A DNA stretch of 64,000 nucleotides from Orbaceae bacterium ESL0721 (GCA_029433365.1 JAQTHZ010000001.1:1334241-1398240); one strand, 5' to 3'; positions 37,443 through 50,345 are shown, numbered from the stretch's first letter. Program-made: numbers and translations. The notes: a model not told the origin generated them from the letters alone.

Positions 37443-39169
37443 CTACATCTTTTCAACTGTTTTAATACCTAACATATCTAAACCCGTTTTTAAGGTTTTT
37501 GCTGTTAGAGCAGCCAGTTTTAAACGGCTCATTTTTACTGCTTCACTCTCTACGTTTAAGATTGGGCAATGTTCATAGAAGCTTGAGAATAGCGTAGCGA
37601 TATCATATAGATAAGCACAAAGTAGATGTGGCATTCCTTCGTTTGCAACCGCGGCAACTGTCTCATCAAATTGAATGAGTCTTGCAGCTAATGCACGCTC
37701 TTTATCATCATCTAATAAAATTTTACCTGTCAGTTGAGAGGCAGTGAGATCCGCCTTTTTAAAGATTGAGAGTACGCGCGTATAGGCATATTGCAGGTAA
37801 GGTGCGGTATTACCCTCAAAAGAGAGCATATTGTCCCAGTCAAAGACATAATCGGTGGTTCGTTTTTTCGAGAGATCGGCATATTTGACCGATCCAATCG
37901 CCACAGCTTCAACTACCTCTTTTAGCTCATCGCCAGTTAACTGTGGATTTTTACTCTGAATTAAAGCAGTTGCACGCTGCATTGCCTCATCTAACAGATC
38001 ATTAAGTTTAATGGTATCGCCGGAACGGGTCTTAAAAGGTCTGCCATCTTTACCTAACATCATTCCAAACATATGGTGTTCGAGTTTAAGAGATTCAGGA
38101 ATATAATCCGCTTTACGCGCAATCATCCAAACCTGCTCTAAATGTTGATGCTGCCGAGAGTCGATATAGTAGAGGATACGGTCAGCATGCAGATTTTCGT
38201 AACGATATTTAAGGCAGGCGATATCAGTTGTAGTATAGAGGTAGCCACCATCACTTTTCTGGATGATAACGCCTATCGGTTCACCCTCTTTATTCATAAA
38301 CTCATCTAAAAAGACCACCGTTGCGCCGTTACTTTCAACCGCTAACCCTCTCTGTTTTAGATCAGCAACAATGACCGGTAACATACTGTTATAGATGCTT
38401 TCACCCATGGTGTCAGCAAGCGAGAGAGTGACATTTAACCGTTTATAGGTGGCAATATTTTGTGACATGGTAATATCAACCAGTTTACGCCACATAGTGA
38501 GGCAATACTCATCACCGCCTTGTAGTTTAACCACATAGTTACGCGCTTTTTCGGCAAACTCGGCATCTTCATCATACATTTTTTTAGCTTGGCGGTAGAA
38601 GGACTCTAAATCGGAGAGCGCCATATCATTTGCATGCTCATTTTGCATCTTCTCTAAATAGGCAATAAGCATACCAAACTGGGTACCCCAGTCACCAACA
38701 TGGTTGGCTCGAATTACATTATGCCCTAAAAAGCTCAGTACTCTGACCGATGAATCACCAATAATGGTCGAACGAAGGTGACCGACATGCATCTCTTTTG
38801 CAACATTCGGGGCTGAGTAATCAACAACCACTGTTTGAGGTACTTCTGGTAAGGTGATATTAAGTTTATCATTCTGTAATGCCAGCTCATTTTGTGCGGC
38901 AATCCAACTGTTATTTAGGAATATATTGATAAAACCAGGACCTGCAATCTCAACTTTTTCGATTACATCGCCAAGATCCAACTGCGCTATCACTTTTTCT
39001 GCCAATTGACGGGGTGGGAGACCTAACTTTTCGCAGCAGCCATAATACCGTTAGCTTGGTAATCGCCAAATTGCACTTTGGCGGATGGTTTTACTAATGC
39101 ATCTGCATTGCTACCTACAGCCACCATTGCTTGAGAAATTTTTTGAGATAAAAGTTGTTGAATATTCAC
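37443..39169 (-). CDS. argS: Arginyl-tRNA synthetase ArgS, single frameshift near the N-terminus
   Basis: Charges tRNA-Arg. The main part (37443-39005) shows the class I HIGH-type motif [17 protein letters not shown], the [16 protein letters not shown] segment, IDSRQHQHL, the [18 protein letters not shown] region and the DALR anticodon-binding domain ending [17 protein letters not shown]. The first ~50 residues ([34 protein letters not shown]) are in another frame, from a GTG at 39169. The frames join if one base is added to the four-base homopolymer at 39028-39031. ArgS is indispensable, so this single-base loss is almost certainly a sequencing error. Confidence 0.93.
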
Positions 39170-39336
39170 ATTAAACCTAGTTGAAAAAAATTGAAAAATG
39201 GGAGACAAAATAGTGTCTATCATACCGTTAAAGCAGCCATTTGTCACTTCCGAGTTGCTGCCTAATAGTGATGATTGTTAACGATACTAATTAAGCATGA
39301 GGCATATCTTTTATGTCCAACATAGTACCATCAGAT

Positions 39337-40319
39337 CTATTTCCTAGCAGTAAATAGCGCTCTAAGCGGTGCAGGGTAGCCTTCGACAGTTTTTGTTGGA
39401 TCATCGGGATTTAGGAAATCCGCCAGCGACTGTTCCGACGACCATGCTGTGGTACGCTGTTCATCATTAGTGGTTGGAGAGATGTCGACCATTTTCACCT
39501 CTTTAAATCCACACCTCTCTAACCAACTAATCATAGTTGGCACTGACGGAATAAAGTAGACATTTCGCATCTGCGCATAGCGATCTTGCGGCAATAACGC
39601 TTGATGCAGATCACCCTCAATAACTAAGGTCTCTAAAACCAGTTGACCGCCAGAAACCAGCTGATCCTTTAGTTGATAAAGGTGATCAAGTGGCGATCTT
39701 CGATGGTAGAGCACCCCCATCGAAAAGACGACATCAAAAGCATTTAATTTAGGCAGCGCTTCAATTCCCAATGGTAAAAGATGCGCCCTCTGATCACCTC
39801 CAAGCAGTTTACGCACCATCTCAAATTGGCATAAAAAGAGCGCCATCGGATCGATACCAACCGCTAAGCGCGCGCCAGCACCCACCATACGCCAGAGGTG
39901 ATAACCGCTATTACAGCCAACATCTAAAACCGTTTTACCATACAAATCATCAATATAGGGCAGAAGTCGCTGCCATTTGAGATCAGAACGCCATTCGGAA
40001 TCGATAACAACACCATGCAGATCAAAAGGGCCTTTGCGCCAAGGGATTAGATTTTTAGCAGCTTCTCAATTCGCTGCTGTGCGCCAACCGATATCGGCGT
40101 CTCTGTTTTTACTGTGACGCCATTTGTGAGATCAACCTCGATTGGCTGATTGATCTCTGGCAGGTGCGCAATGCTATTAACCCAGTGGTTAAAACGGCTA
40201 TCCAGATTCTGTTTTTTCCAGTTAGCTAGCTGAGTTGGCAAAATCTCTAGCCAACTGCTTAGATCATTAGTTGGGCGTTTTTGGGCGATTAACTTATAAA
40301 AATTGCCAAAATCTATCAT
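39337..40319 (-). CDS. cmoB: tRNA U34 carboxymethyltransferase CmoB, single frameshift
   Basis: Transfers a carboxymethyl group from carboxy-SAM to 5-hydroxyuridine 34 of tRNA, completing cmo5U. N-terminal part [16 protein letters not shown] to IEKLLK (40047-40319) and C-terminal SAM-domain part with [55 protein letters not shown] and ETLVIEGD (39337-39945) match E. coli CmoB (323 residues). Adding one base to the T-run at 40052-40056 joins them ([13 protein letters not shown]). Stays next to cmoA, which makes its carboxy-SAM cofactor. Confidence 0.92.
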
Positions 40320-40408
40320 CTATATTTTCTCTTAAAAAATTCTTTATAAACATCGTTTTATAAACATCGTTTTATAAACAGCTCTCTAGAATCTGTTTTT
40401 ATAAACAG

Positions 40409-41177
<769 letters not shown>

Positions 41178-41370
41178 TTATGAAAAAATTTAATAACCTA
41201 ATCTGCAATTATTGATCGGATTATTGATAAAATATTGTAGTTCAACGTTATTAACATTTTACTTCGAATTTAATGCGTTTTAACAACGTTAGCTGTCTAT
41301 ATCATCAGCTTTAAAAACGACTAAATTCTGTTATGATACCACCTTTTAACCTCTTTTTAATAGGATAATC

Positions 41371-41820
41371 ATGTTAGAAACTTATCTATTTTTTGCTGTC
41401 GTTCTTTTATTTATAGTCACTATTGTATTTCCTTATTATTTAGGAAAAAGACTACAATTCTGGTTTCAATTTCACCTAACTAATTTTGCTAATAGTCTTT
41501 ATTGGTTTGCGCTCTATTTTTCAGCATTTTCACAAATTATTGTTTTAAAACTCCACAGATTAATAAACATATACATTTACTTTATAGGTTATAAAATTTT
41601 TGGACTATTTTTCTGTTTTACGCTAATTCTAATGATTTTTGATCTTATCTATATTTTGTCTAATAAACGGTTTAAACCAAATAGAACAACCCAAATAGCT
41701 TATATCATAAGTTCATTATTTTTTTACCTTTTCATCTATGAACTCCTGATTTCTGCCATGATGTTTTTTCCACAAATTGCATTTCTGATTTTTCCAATCG
41801 CTCAAATATTAGGTCTGTAA
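41371..41820 (+). CDS. Membrane protein related to the N-terminus of the next metallophosphoesterase
   Basis: 149 residues with four hydrophobic helices. It resembles the N-terminal membrane part of the metallophosphoesterase at 42436: YYLGKRLQFWFQFHLTN against LYVGKRWQFWFKFQLTG, and IFDLIYILSNKRF against IFDILYLISFKNS. It lacks the phosphoesterase domain. Together with the remnant at 42040 it suggests local duplication of the membrane module. The ribosome-binding site (AATAGGATAATC before ATG) is acceptable. Confidence 0.65.
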   Translation: MLETYLFFAVVLLFIVTIVFPYYLGKRLQFWFQFHLTNFANSLYWFALYFSAFSQIIVLKLHRLINIYIYFIGYKIFGLFFCFTLILMIFDLIYILSNKRFKPNRTTQIAYIISSLFFYLFIYELLISAMMFFPQIAFLIFPIAQILGL

Positions 41821-42435
41821 AAATGTAAGAGTTGAATCTTAATATTTTAGGCTTGAAACGGCAATTGTTGTGTGAGCTATGTTAATCATAAGCGATTGCC
41901 TTCGTTCCAGAGTACGCTAAACTACAGTTTAAAAAAGGTTGTTAGCTATAAAAGTTAATTATTATCAATTGATTAACGGTTGGCAAAAAACGTTATTAGA
42001 ATACACTTTGTTAAATAGTTAGATTTTAAAAATTTAAAAAGAGGGGTATATCTATTTTGGTATTTTTCTCAGTTTTGTATTTATGTTATTTATGATTTAC
42101 GCTATTTGCTTTCATATAAACGTTTTAAACTTAATCTAAAAACTATATTCGCCTATATATTTTGTTCTCTACTGTTCTTTATTTTTATCTATAATCCATA
42201 TTTGGTTTATAAATTTATAAGTATTCTTTTTCTTGATATTTTTACTGTTTAAAAATGCTAATAGCTAAAATGAAGATACGTTAATATGTATCTCTAACTT
42301 CTTGATCAGTTCTGTTAAACAAAGCTCTCTTCAACAACTGACTTTACCAAAAAATATTGATGATAAACAACTATTTTTTAGCGTCAATAATTCTGATATG
42401 ATAACCATTTTCAGCAATTAGTTGATAGGTTTATC
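41821..42435 (+). pseudogene. Intergenic region with a decayed copy of the same membrane module
   Basis: Most of this 615-bp gap has no intact ORF, but ~42040-42252 translates (with a frame change) as GIFLSFVFMLFMIY, then YLLSYKRFKLNLKTIFAYIF, and ends VYKFISILFLDIFTV. This mirrors the second half of the 149-aa protein (IYILSNKRFKPNRTTQIAYI). No start or ribosome-binding site is left. I read it as a third, degraded copy. Confidence 0.6.
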
Positions 42436-43568
42436 ATGATTTTCGTGCAAATCGCAGCGATAATTGTCAGTTTTTTAATTACCTTATATGTTGGTAAAAG
42501 GTGGCAATTTTGGTTTAAATTTCAATTGACGGGTATCGGTTCTGTTTTTTATTGGATTACTCTATTTTTAGTAGGATTCTCATTAGTTTTATCAAGATTA
42601 TTGGGTGATCTCTCCAGCTACTGGATTCCGCTTATTGGATCGATTATCTTTGGTATTTTTATCTGTGCGTTCTATATTTTAATCATATTTGATATCCTAT
42701 ATCTCATCAGCTTTAAAAATTCCGACCAAACCTCGCCAACAAAATTATCTATATTATCTGCACAGTCGCACTCTTCATCTACGGTAATGATCAAGCAATT
42801 AATCCAAAAATTGTTAAATATCAGGTGAAAATTGATAAGCCGGCAAAGCAGGAGAAGTTACGCATTGTGCAACTTACTGATATCCATATCAGTGAAATAG
42901 TGACACCGCAATTTATTCAACAGATGGTAGATAAAGTGAATAGACTTAATGCCGATTTAGTTGTTATCACTGGTGATACTATCGATTCGCGAATAGATCC
43001 TTTTATTCTGCTTGGATTTAATAAACAGTTTCAACAGTTAAAAGCCAAATATGGTACCTATATCATTTTTGGTAACCATGAATACGCCAGTATTGATAAA
43101 CCCAATAATAGCCTTGAGAACATTGCGACAGCCTATAAAAGTGCCAATATGCATCTCCTTAAAGATGATGTTTTATATGATGATAAACTCGGTATCACCC
43201 TAATTGGACGTAATGATTATATTACTGAAAAACTTAAAACAGCGCGGGCATCGCTCGATGATCTCTTACTATTTACCGATCCTGATGCACCAATTATTTT
43301 ATTGGATCACCAACCGCAAGATCTTAATGAACCGGCCGAGAAAGGGGTAGATCTTATGATATCAGGCCATACCCATGGTGGGCAGATCTTCCCAGTAAAC
43401 TTGGTTGTTGACTATCTTTATAAAAATCCACATGGTATCTATGTCGATCCCAACCATAAATTTACCAGTATTGTGAGTAGCGGCTATGGTCTTTGGGGAC
43501 CGCCGATTCGATTGATGACCCGTTGTGATAAACAAGCTGACACATTAAATACGAAAATTAGACCATGA
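42436..43568 (+). CDS. Membrane-anchored metallophosphoesterase, one frameshift
   Basis: Four N-terminal membrane helices (42436-42745) are followed by a calcineurin-like phosphoesterase domain with all metal-binding motifs: QLTDIHIS, VVITGDTID, IIFGNHEYAS, ILLDHQPQ and MISGHTHGGQIFPV. This is the YkuE/YaeI-like arrangement; the substrate is unknown (lipid pyrophosphates such as UDP-diacylglucosamine are handled by some relatives). The frames join if one A is added to the run at 42741-42744. The written C-terminus (after MTRCDKQADT) is spoiled by a local duplication; the natural end is probably EIVVIDLTFDKQADTLNKGE with the stop at 43664-43666, four bases before rnd. Confidence 0.85.
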
Positions 43569-43708
43569 GTTCAACTTATAGAATAATTAAAACAGATGAA
43601 GAGATTGTTGTTATCGATCTCACTTTTGATAAACAAGCTGACACATTAAATAAGGGCGAAAATTAGACCATGAGTTCAACTTATAGAATAATTAAAACAG
43701 ATGAAGAG
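43527..43708. repeat. Displaced duplication at the metallophosphoesterase/rnd junction
   Basis: A ~77-base segment at 43527-43603 repeats 43628-43708 almost exactly (it lacks four bases). It covers the end of the phosphoesterase gene and the first 12 codons of rnd, inserted about 100 bases upstream of its proper place. Removing the first copy restores a natural phosphoesterase C-terminus. Confidence 0.9.
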
Positions 43709-44805
43709 TTGACTAACTATTGTAGCGGTATCAAAGATCGTATTGCTATTGATACTGAATTTATCCGGATTCGCACTTTTTATCCTAAACTTGGACTAAT
43801 ACAGCTTTTTGATGGCGAGAGCATCGCGCTTGTCGATCCGCTAACGATTACAGTTTGGGATCCTTTTGTGGCTCTATTAGCTGATCACCATATCCAGAAA
43901 TATCTTCATGCTTGCAGTGAGGATATTGATGTTTTTCAACACTATTTTGATCTCATTCCAACGCCTATCATTGATAGCCAAATTTTAGCCTCATTTTTAG
44001 ACAATCCACTTAGTACTGGTTATGCCACTTTAGTTAAAAAATATCTTGGTGTTGAGCTGGATAAAAGCGAAGTGCGTACTAATTGGCTACAGCGACCATT
44101 GACCGATAAACAGTGTACTAATTGGCTACAGCGACCATTGACCGATAAACAGTGTGCTTATGCTATTAATGATGTGCTCTATCTCATCCCTTTAGTGGAG
44201 AGACTCAAAGCCTTGCTGCTTGATAGTGGTTGGCTTAATGCGGCCTATGAGGAGTGTGAACTTGCAGTTGATCGCAAGCGAATTGTCATCGATCCTAATT
44301 ACGCCTATCTACAGATTAAAAATGGTTGGCAGCTAAACGGTAAAGGGCTAGCGCTGCTGCAAAGATTAGCTAGTTGGCGTTATAATCTTGCCAAAAGTTG
44401 TAATATAGCCCTCAATTTTGTTCTTCAGGAGGAGCTATTATGGAAGATAGCTCGCTACAAACCCTCCTCACTAGCAGAGTTGGCAAGTTTGGGGCTAAAA
44501 GGTAAAGATATAAGACTCTACGGCGAAAAATATTAGCACTCCTCTATGAACCTATCATCGAACTCCCCCATTCAACGCATCAACACTTACCCAAAATATA
44601 AAGAGACCACATTATTACTCAAAGAGGCAGCACAAATTATTAAAATTACTCAAAGAGGCAGTATGGAGTTAGTGTCGAGCTACTTATCTCAAGGCGCTTT
44701 ATTAACCACTATGTAAGGTGGCAACAAGATAAAACAGCCCCTCTTCCTGAGATATTAACCGGCTGGCGAAAACCGTTATTTGAACCTCTGTTGTTAAACA
44801 GATAG
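43670..44805 (+). CDS. rnd: Ribonuclease D, with internal duplications and frameshifts
   Basis: 3'-5' exoribonuclease maturing tRNA and other stable RNAs. The DEDDy exonuclease domain is complete: IAIDTEFIRIRTFYP (Exo I), LHACSEDIDVF (Exo II) and YAINDVLYLIPL (Exo III). A perfect 39-bp tandem duplication (44078-44116, 44117-44155) repeats TNWLQRPLTDKQC just before Exo III. The HRDC domain begins at LALLQRLASWRYNLA. The frame breaks at 44530 in a five-A run; one more A continues ILALLYEPIIELPHST. The true C-terminus, VELLISRRFINHYVRWQQDK to EPLLLNR, ends at 44805. A second small duplication (ATTACTCAAAGAGGCAG) lies at 44614/44649. Confidence 0.88.
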
Positions 44806-45099
44806 ATCAATTTTAAAGATAGATCTCATCTGTTTTGCAAATTTGTTTTAGGGTTATGGTTGTTTTAAGCAAAATATGGTTAGAAAATTTGGTTTTTAAA
44901 AATTGAGTTGTTTATTATTTAGTTATAACAGTTCAATTATACAAATTCAGTTATAACAATTCAGTTATTAAAACTTAGTTATTAAAACTTAGTTATTAAA
45001 ACTTATTTATTAAAACTTGTTTATTAAAAACAGAAGAGGGCTTTTAACCAAGCCCTCTTATCAAATAATTTATGTTTATAAACGACTAATCATCAACCA
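44806..45099. repeat. Intergenic region with 15-bp tandem repeats
   Basis: Between convergent rnd and the ydgA-like gene. From about 44930 to 45035 it consists of A/T-rich repeats: AATTCAGTTATAAC twice, then about five units of TTATTAAAACTTAGT. AAGAGGGCTT pairs with AAGCCCTCTT around 45034-45060, a likely bidirectional terminator. A partial copy of the TGTTTTAGGG motif is at ~44843. Confidence 0.65.
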
Positions 45100-46765
45100 C
45101 TAAAAATCATCTTCCATATCGTCATCTATATCTTCTTCTAAATCGTCAAAATATTTAAAAAACTTCTCTTATCCATCTTGTTACCATTTATATAAACATT
45201 GGGAGCAGTTTTCTGATAATTTACATCGGTAAAGAACCCTTTAACGCCATCTTTTTCGAATAGAATCATATCTGAATGGTTGAAAAAGAGTTGCCCCATC
45301 ATCTGAACATAACTATCCATATTGTCAACTTGGCGACTAATGACGCCATCTTGGCTAGGGTTGTTCCACTGAGCTAATATTTTAGCAATCACTCTAGATG
45401 GCGCATCAAATTTAAATTTCATTGACTCAATATTGTCCATACCCACATCCGCGTCAAAACTATTGACACCTGTCAACGCTAAATTAATGACTAAATTGAT
45501 ATCACCTTCGCTATTGTGCCAATTTAGTTTGTCTATATTAAAGATTAATGGTGCTGGCTTTGCATTATCATTCGGTAAATTATCTTGATCGAAGTAACTA
45601 TATAGATCTATCTCTTTAAAATTTATCCCCTTAAAGTCCATATTTAATATTTTGTTTGCTATAATTGAGTGAACCAACAGTGCTTTTAAAAGAGCCATCA
45701 ACATATTTTTCCACTACCAATATTTTGTTTGCCATAATTGAGTGAACCAACAGTGCTTTTAAAAGAGCCATCAACATATTTTGACTGTTTTAACTGATAT
45801 GCCTGTTCAATGGTTAAATCATTAATGAGAAGTTCACTGTTATTTGAATCAAAGAGTGGGTAATTTATACTAATTTTATCCGCTTTTGCTTTATAAGTGA
45901 CATCCATATTTATATTATGGATACTACCTTGAGACTGTAAATTATTAATCGCAATTCCTACTTTGGCACCAATTAACTTATCAGGGATATTGATGTCAAA
46001 GTTATCCGCTTTAAATCGATATGTTGTGGCACTATTATCGCTATTGGGTTGTACAGCTAAGTGCCAATTTTCAAAATTAATTACGGGTAAAGCAACCCCT
46101 TTAACAAGATAAGCGAATTTATCTAAGTCGATATTTAACTCCTCTATAGCAAAGTTATGACGGCTTTTAAGGGTCATCTCACCAGCGGATAAGAGTAACT
46201 GTTCATCCTCTTTATTACCAGCGGATAAGAGATAAGAGTAACTGTTCATCCTCTTTATTTTGGTAATCAATCGGCCTACTCATCACGTTAAGGTTAATTG
46301 CATTCTGGTAACTTACACCTGCATAAGCGGTAATAAATGGCTTATTACCAGCTAACTGCCACAGTTTCGGCGATGCTGCTTCAGTTGTGGTGTATTCAAT
46401 CCAGCTCTTCAATGGTAATAGGTGACCTTTGGTAACGGCTGCAATAGGGAAGGGTCCGTGATAGATGGTGATATCATCATCAAATATAATATCGTCAAAT
46501 TCTTTCGAATTTACTCTTTGATTAACTTCATCTTCTTTAGGTGATGATCGTAAGATGTGGTGGTTGAAAAGATCCCTTTTTGGTAGTTGCTATAGCTTAT
46601 TTTGGTATCAATAGTTTAGTCTGGCTGTTTAACTGATCGGTAAATTCTGCAAGGCTATTATCAATATTATCTTCAATAACTTTGCGGTGTACCATGAGGC
46701 ACCAACATACCCAGCGGCTAAGATAGCAATTGTGGTAACTGCAATTAGACTCTTTTTTCACTCTT
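45100..46765 (-). pseudogene. ydgA: YdgA-like DUF945 periplasmic protein, fragmented
   Basis: The N-terminal anchor KKSLIAVTTIAILAAGYVGA (at ~46750) and AWYTGKK-like ASWYTAK segment, followed by long beta-rich stretches (FAIEELNIDLDKFAYLVKG, RFKADNFDINIPDKLIGAK, GMDNIESMKFKFDAPSRVIA) and the C-terminus NGNKMDKRSFLN are those of the DUF945 family (E. coli YdgA, ~500 residues). The acidic tail reads FDDLEEDIDDDMEDDF to the stop at 45100. At least six frame breaks and two local duplications (45646/45719 and 46181/46217) interrupt it. Function of the family is unknown; it is linked to the cell envelope. Confidence 0.75.
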
Positions 46766-46857
46766 TTACGTATTGCTAAGGTTAATTTTGTATTGTTCTG
46801 ACTTTATTAGACAGTTGAATCTGTCAGATTAATTATAAAATTTTTAATATTAACGAG

Positions 46858-49800
46858 TTAACTAGCTCGATTCTCCGCAAGGTCGTTAATGTTTTTAATA
46901 TAATCGATACGTTGGAGTCTTTTGGTAGCTCAGTAGTCAGCAATTTTAATCTATTTTGACCCTCTAAACGATATTTTTGAAGCTCTTTTCTGGATGATCT
47001 CTATTAAATAATCTATCGATACACTATTTTTTTGGCACCAAACTCAATAAAACCGCCTTTCTCGCCAAACTCTATTTTGATGATACCAAGCCGAGCTGCT
47101 TGTTGACGAATCTCTGCCGTTGCTAGTAAAGAGCACCGGATCTGGGAGCGGCCCGAAGCGATCGCGCGCATCTCCACTTTTATTTCAGTTAATTCATCAC
47201 CCTCTTCACTGCTATCCGTTTATAGAGTGATAGACGCATATTGACATCGGGTACAAAAGTGTCAGGAATTAAAGTTGGCAGCCGGAGCTCAATATCGGTC
47301 TGTTGACGGTTAACAGTGACTCTAACGTTGGCTCTCTGCCTCTTGTGGGCGATTTTACAAATCCTCTAATAGCTCAATATAGAGATTAAAACCGATCGAT
47401 TGAATCTGCCCTCTGATCACTCCCTAACAGCTGCCGGCACCGCGGATCTCTAAATCATGGGTGGCTAAAAGCAAATCCAGCACCAAGATCCTCAAGTTGC
47501 GCTATCGCCTCTAACCGTTTTGCATCTTTACTCAGTAATTTAGGGTGAGGGGTCAAAAGGTAGGGCGTAGGCCTGATGGTAAGAACGACCGATTCGCCCT
47601 CGTAGTTACCCAACTGCGCCAAGCCAAACTTATCGGCACGCTCAATAATAATCGTATTTGGCATTTGGGATATCAATACCGGTCTCAATAATCGTTGTAC
47701 AGACCAGTAGATTACTGCGTTGATGGTGAAAATCGTTCATAATGCGCTCAAGATCGCGTTCATGCATCTGCCCATGGGCAACAGCCAGCCTTGCTTCTGG
47801 CACCAACTCGGCAAGTTGATCCCGAATTTTTTCAATCGTTGCAACATCGTTATGGAGATAGTAGACCTGCCCACCGCGTAAAATTTCACGCAGAATCGCT
47901 TCACGGGAATCATCATATCATCATATTCACGAACAAATGTTTTCACCGCTAAACGGACGGGCCGGTGGCGCGTGGCAAATTGAAGTCGCGCATCCCACTC
48001 ATCGCCATATTGAGTGTTCGTGGAATAGGGGTAGCAGTTAGCGTTAAAATATCGATATTGGCACGCATTGCTTTGATACGCTCTTTTGACGTACCCCAAA
48101 ACGGTGCTCTGCATCAGCAATCAAGAGCCCCAAATCACGCCACTTCACCTCCTCTTGTAGCAGTTTTATGGGTACCGATTACAATATCCACTTTCCCCTG
48201 TTTGAGATCCTCAATAACTGCCTGCTGCTGTTTTAGCAGTTTTAAAGCGCGATAGGCTCTCAATCCGGATAGGCCAGTTTGTAAATCGATCACAAAAGTT
48301 TTTCGTGCTGCTGTTCAGCAAGTAGGGTAGTTGGGACTAACAGTGCCACCTGCTTATGGTTTATCACAACAAGGAAGGCAGCACGAATTGCTACTTCGGT
48401 TTTACCAAATCCCAGCATCGCCACGGACAGATGATCCATCGCAACTGCGGTGAGCACATATCACCAATTACAGCACCGATTGCTCGCCATTGATCTTCCA
48501 AATCTCTTCATAGGGGAATCCTTGGCAAAATAGTTCGTATTGCTCTCGATCTTGCACAAACGCAAATCCTGGTTTGCTCTCCCGTTCAGCATAGATATCT
48601 AATAGCTCCGCCGCAACATCTCTTTACCTTTTCGGCCGCTTTTTTGGCGCGCTTTACTCCAACTATCAGTACCAAGTCTATTAGAGAGTGACATTCTCCA
48701 GCATCACCACCTGAATAACGGCTAATAAGATTAAGTGAGGAGACAGGTACATAGAGATCTCTCGTTTGGTCTCGTTAGCATAAATAAGCAGATATTCCCG
48801 CCGTAATACCGTTGGTCTCAAGTGTTGTCAAGCCAGCATATCTACCCACCCCATGTTCAAGATGGACAACCGGTTTACCGGGGTCAGCTCAGCTAGGCTG
48901 CGGATAAGCAGATCACTATTGATAGTCTGCTTTGACTCTCTTCTCCGCCTAATGATCGATCGCCCAAATAGCTCATTTTCGGTGATAAAGCGATCTCATC
49001 CTGCGTATTAATAAAGCCCTGTTCACTGGGAGTAATGGTTAAAAGAGATGATCTTGATCACAGTTCGATATTAACGAAAGATCATCTAAATTGGGTAAAA
49101 AAGTGGGATAGATCTTTATACGTGCTAACACCTCTTGCAAAGCTTCCCGACGCCTTCGGACTCTGCTGAAAATATGATTTTACCGTTAGCATATTGAGTA
49201 AAATTGGTCAATAAACTGTTGAAATCGCTGGTGGGATCGCGCTGCTGAATCTGTATTGCCATCTCTCGGTAGTGTTGCAAATGGCAGATTTACTTGTTTT
49301 GCTGACTCTTTTTTATACTCTCTGTCGGTAGGAACCCACGTGGGTAGTGCTGGTGAAAGGCAAACAGCTCATCGGTAGTGAGCCAAATTTGGTTGCTGGC
49401 GGTAAAAGCGGACGGAGTGGATCGACTTTCGACTAGCAAAACGCTGCTCGATATCTTGCCAATATTTATCGGCATACTGCTCAATATGGCGGGTATTGAG
49501 AACGAAGTGTATTATCAGGGAAGTAACTAGAAATAACGGGGTGAGTGGCTCAGCAAAAAAGAGCGGCTGCCAATACTCGATACCCGTTGGCAAAATATGT
49601 TTACTCACCTGCTGATAGATACTCTCTTGATCTAATCGCACTTCAAAATTGTCGCGCCAATTTTTTCCGAAATAGTTCAATAGCATTTTTATAAAGGGGA
49701 ACTGTGGGGGCGGGGAGCAGCTCGATGGCATCAACCTCGGTAATAGTGCGCTGGGTCTCAACATCAAGGTGCGAATGTTTCTCTCATCGTCAAAAAAATC

Positions 49801-50345
49801 GATCCGAAAAGGGAGGGTACTGCCCATTGGGTAGAGATCAAACAGTGATCCACGCGTCGCATATTCACCATGCTCCATCACCTGACTCACAGCGCGGTAA
49901 CCAGCATTTTCAAGTTGCATGCGGAGATTATCTCGACTCATCTTCTGACCCGTTTTCATAATGAAAACTTGCTCACTAAAGTAGTTACGCGGGCAGACCT
50001 TCTGCAAGGGTGTATTGATAGGGAGGAATTAACGCCCCTTTTTGAATATGCGTTAACTGGAAGAGGCAGGCAAGCCTTTCAGAGATAATATCTGATGGGG
50101 TGAAAAACTGTCATAAGGCAGCGTCTCAATCTGGAAATAGCAGGGATGGGATCGAGGAGAACTGTTTCAGCTCCTCATGTATGCGGGTCGTCTGCTGCAT
50201 ATCGTCTGTGACAATAACCACAAGTCCATTGTGTGCATTGATAATTTGAGCACAAACCAGCGAGAGTGAAGAGCCCACTAACTGCCTAACTGTTTTACCT
50301 CTCCCGCTTTTTGTGGGAGGGTGGTAACAGAGCCAAATATTGACA
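46858..50345 (-). pseudogene. mfd: Transcription-repair coupling factor Mfd, full length but many frameshifts
   Basis: Removes RNA polymerase stalled at DNA lesions and recruits UvrA. The span (3,488 bases) equals a full Mfd (~1,150 residues). Blocks in order: N-terminus TTLPQKAGEVKQLG at 50345; QKVCPRNYF, MSRDNLRMQLENAGYR, VMEHGEYATRGSLFDLYPMG (49800-50007); TLPTGIEYWQPLFFAEPLTP-like PTGIEYWQPLFFAEPL (49560); the RID and helicase region around 48-49 kb; [14 protein letters not shown] (~47940); TIIIERADKFGLAQLGNYEG and LLTPHPKLLSKDAKRLEAIA (47455-47688); and LLTTELPKDSQRIDYIKNIN near the stop at 46858. Frame breaks occur about every 50-200 bases and small bases are missing throughout, so no intact product can be read. 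This density looks like low-coverage sequence. Confidence 0.85.

Noticed and set aside
44930-45035. Possible CRISPR or origin iterons
   Set aside because: A/T-only units without spacers, varying in length, with no dnaA or rep gene nearby.
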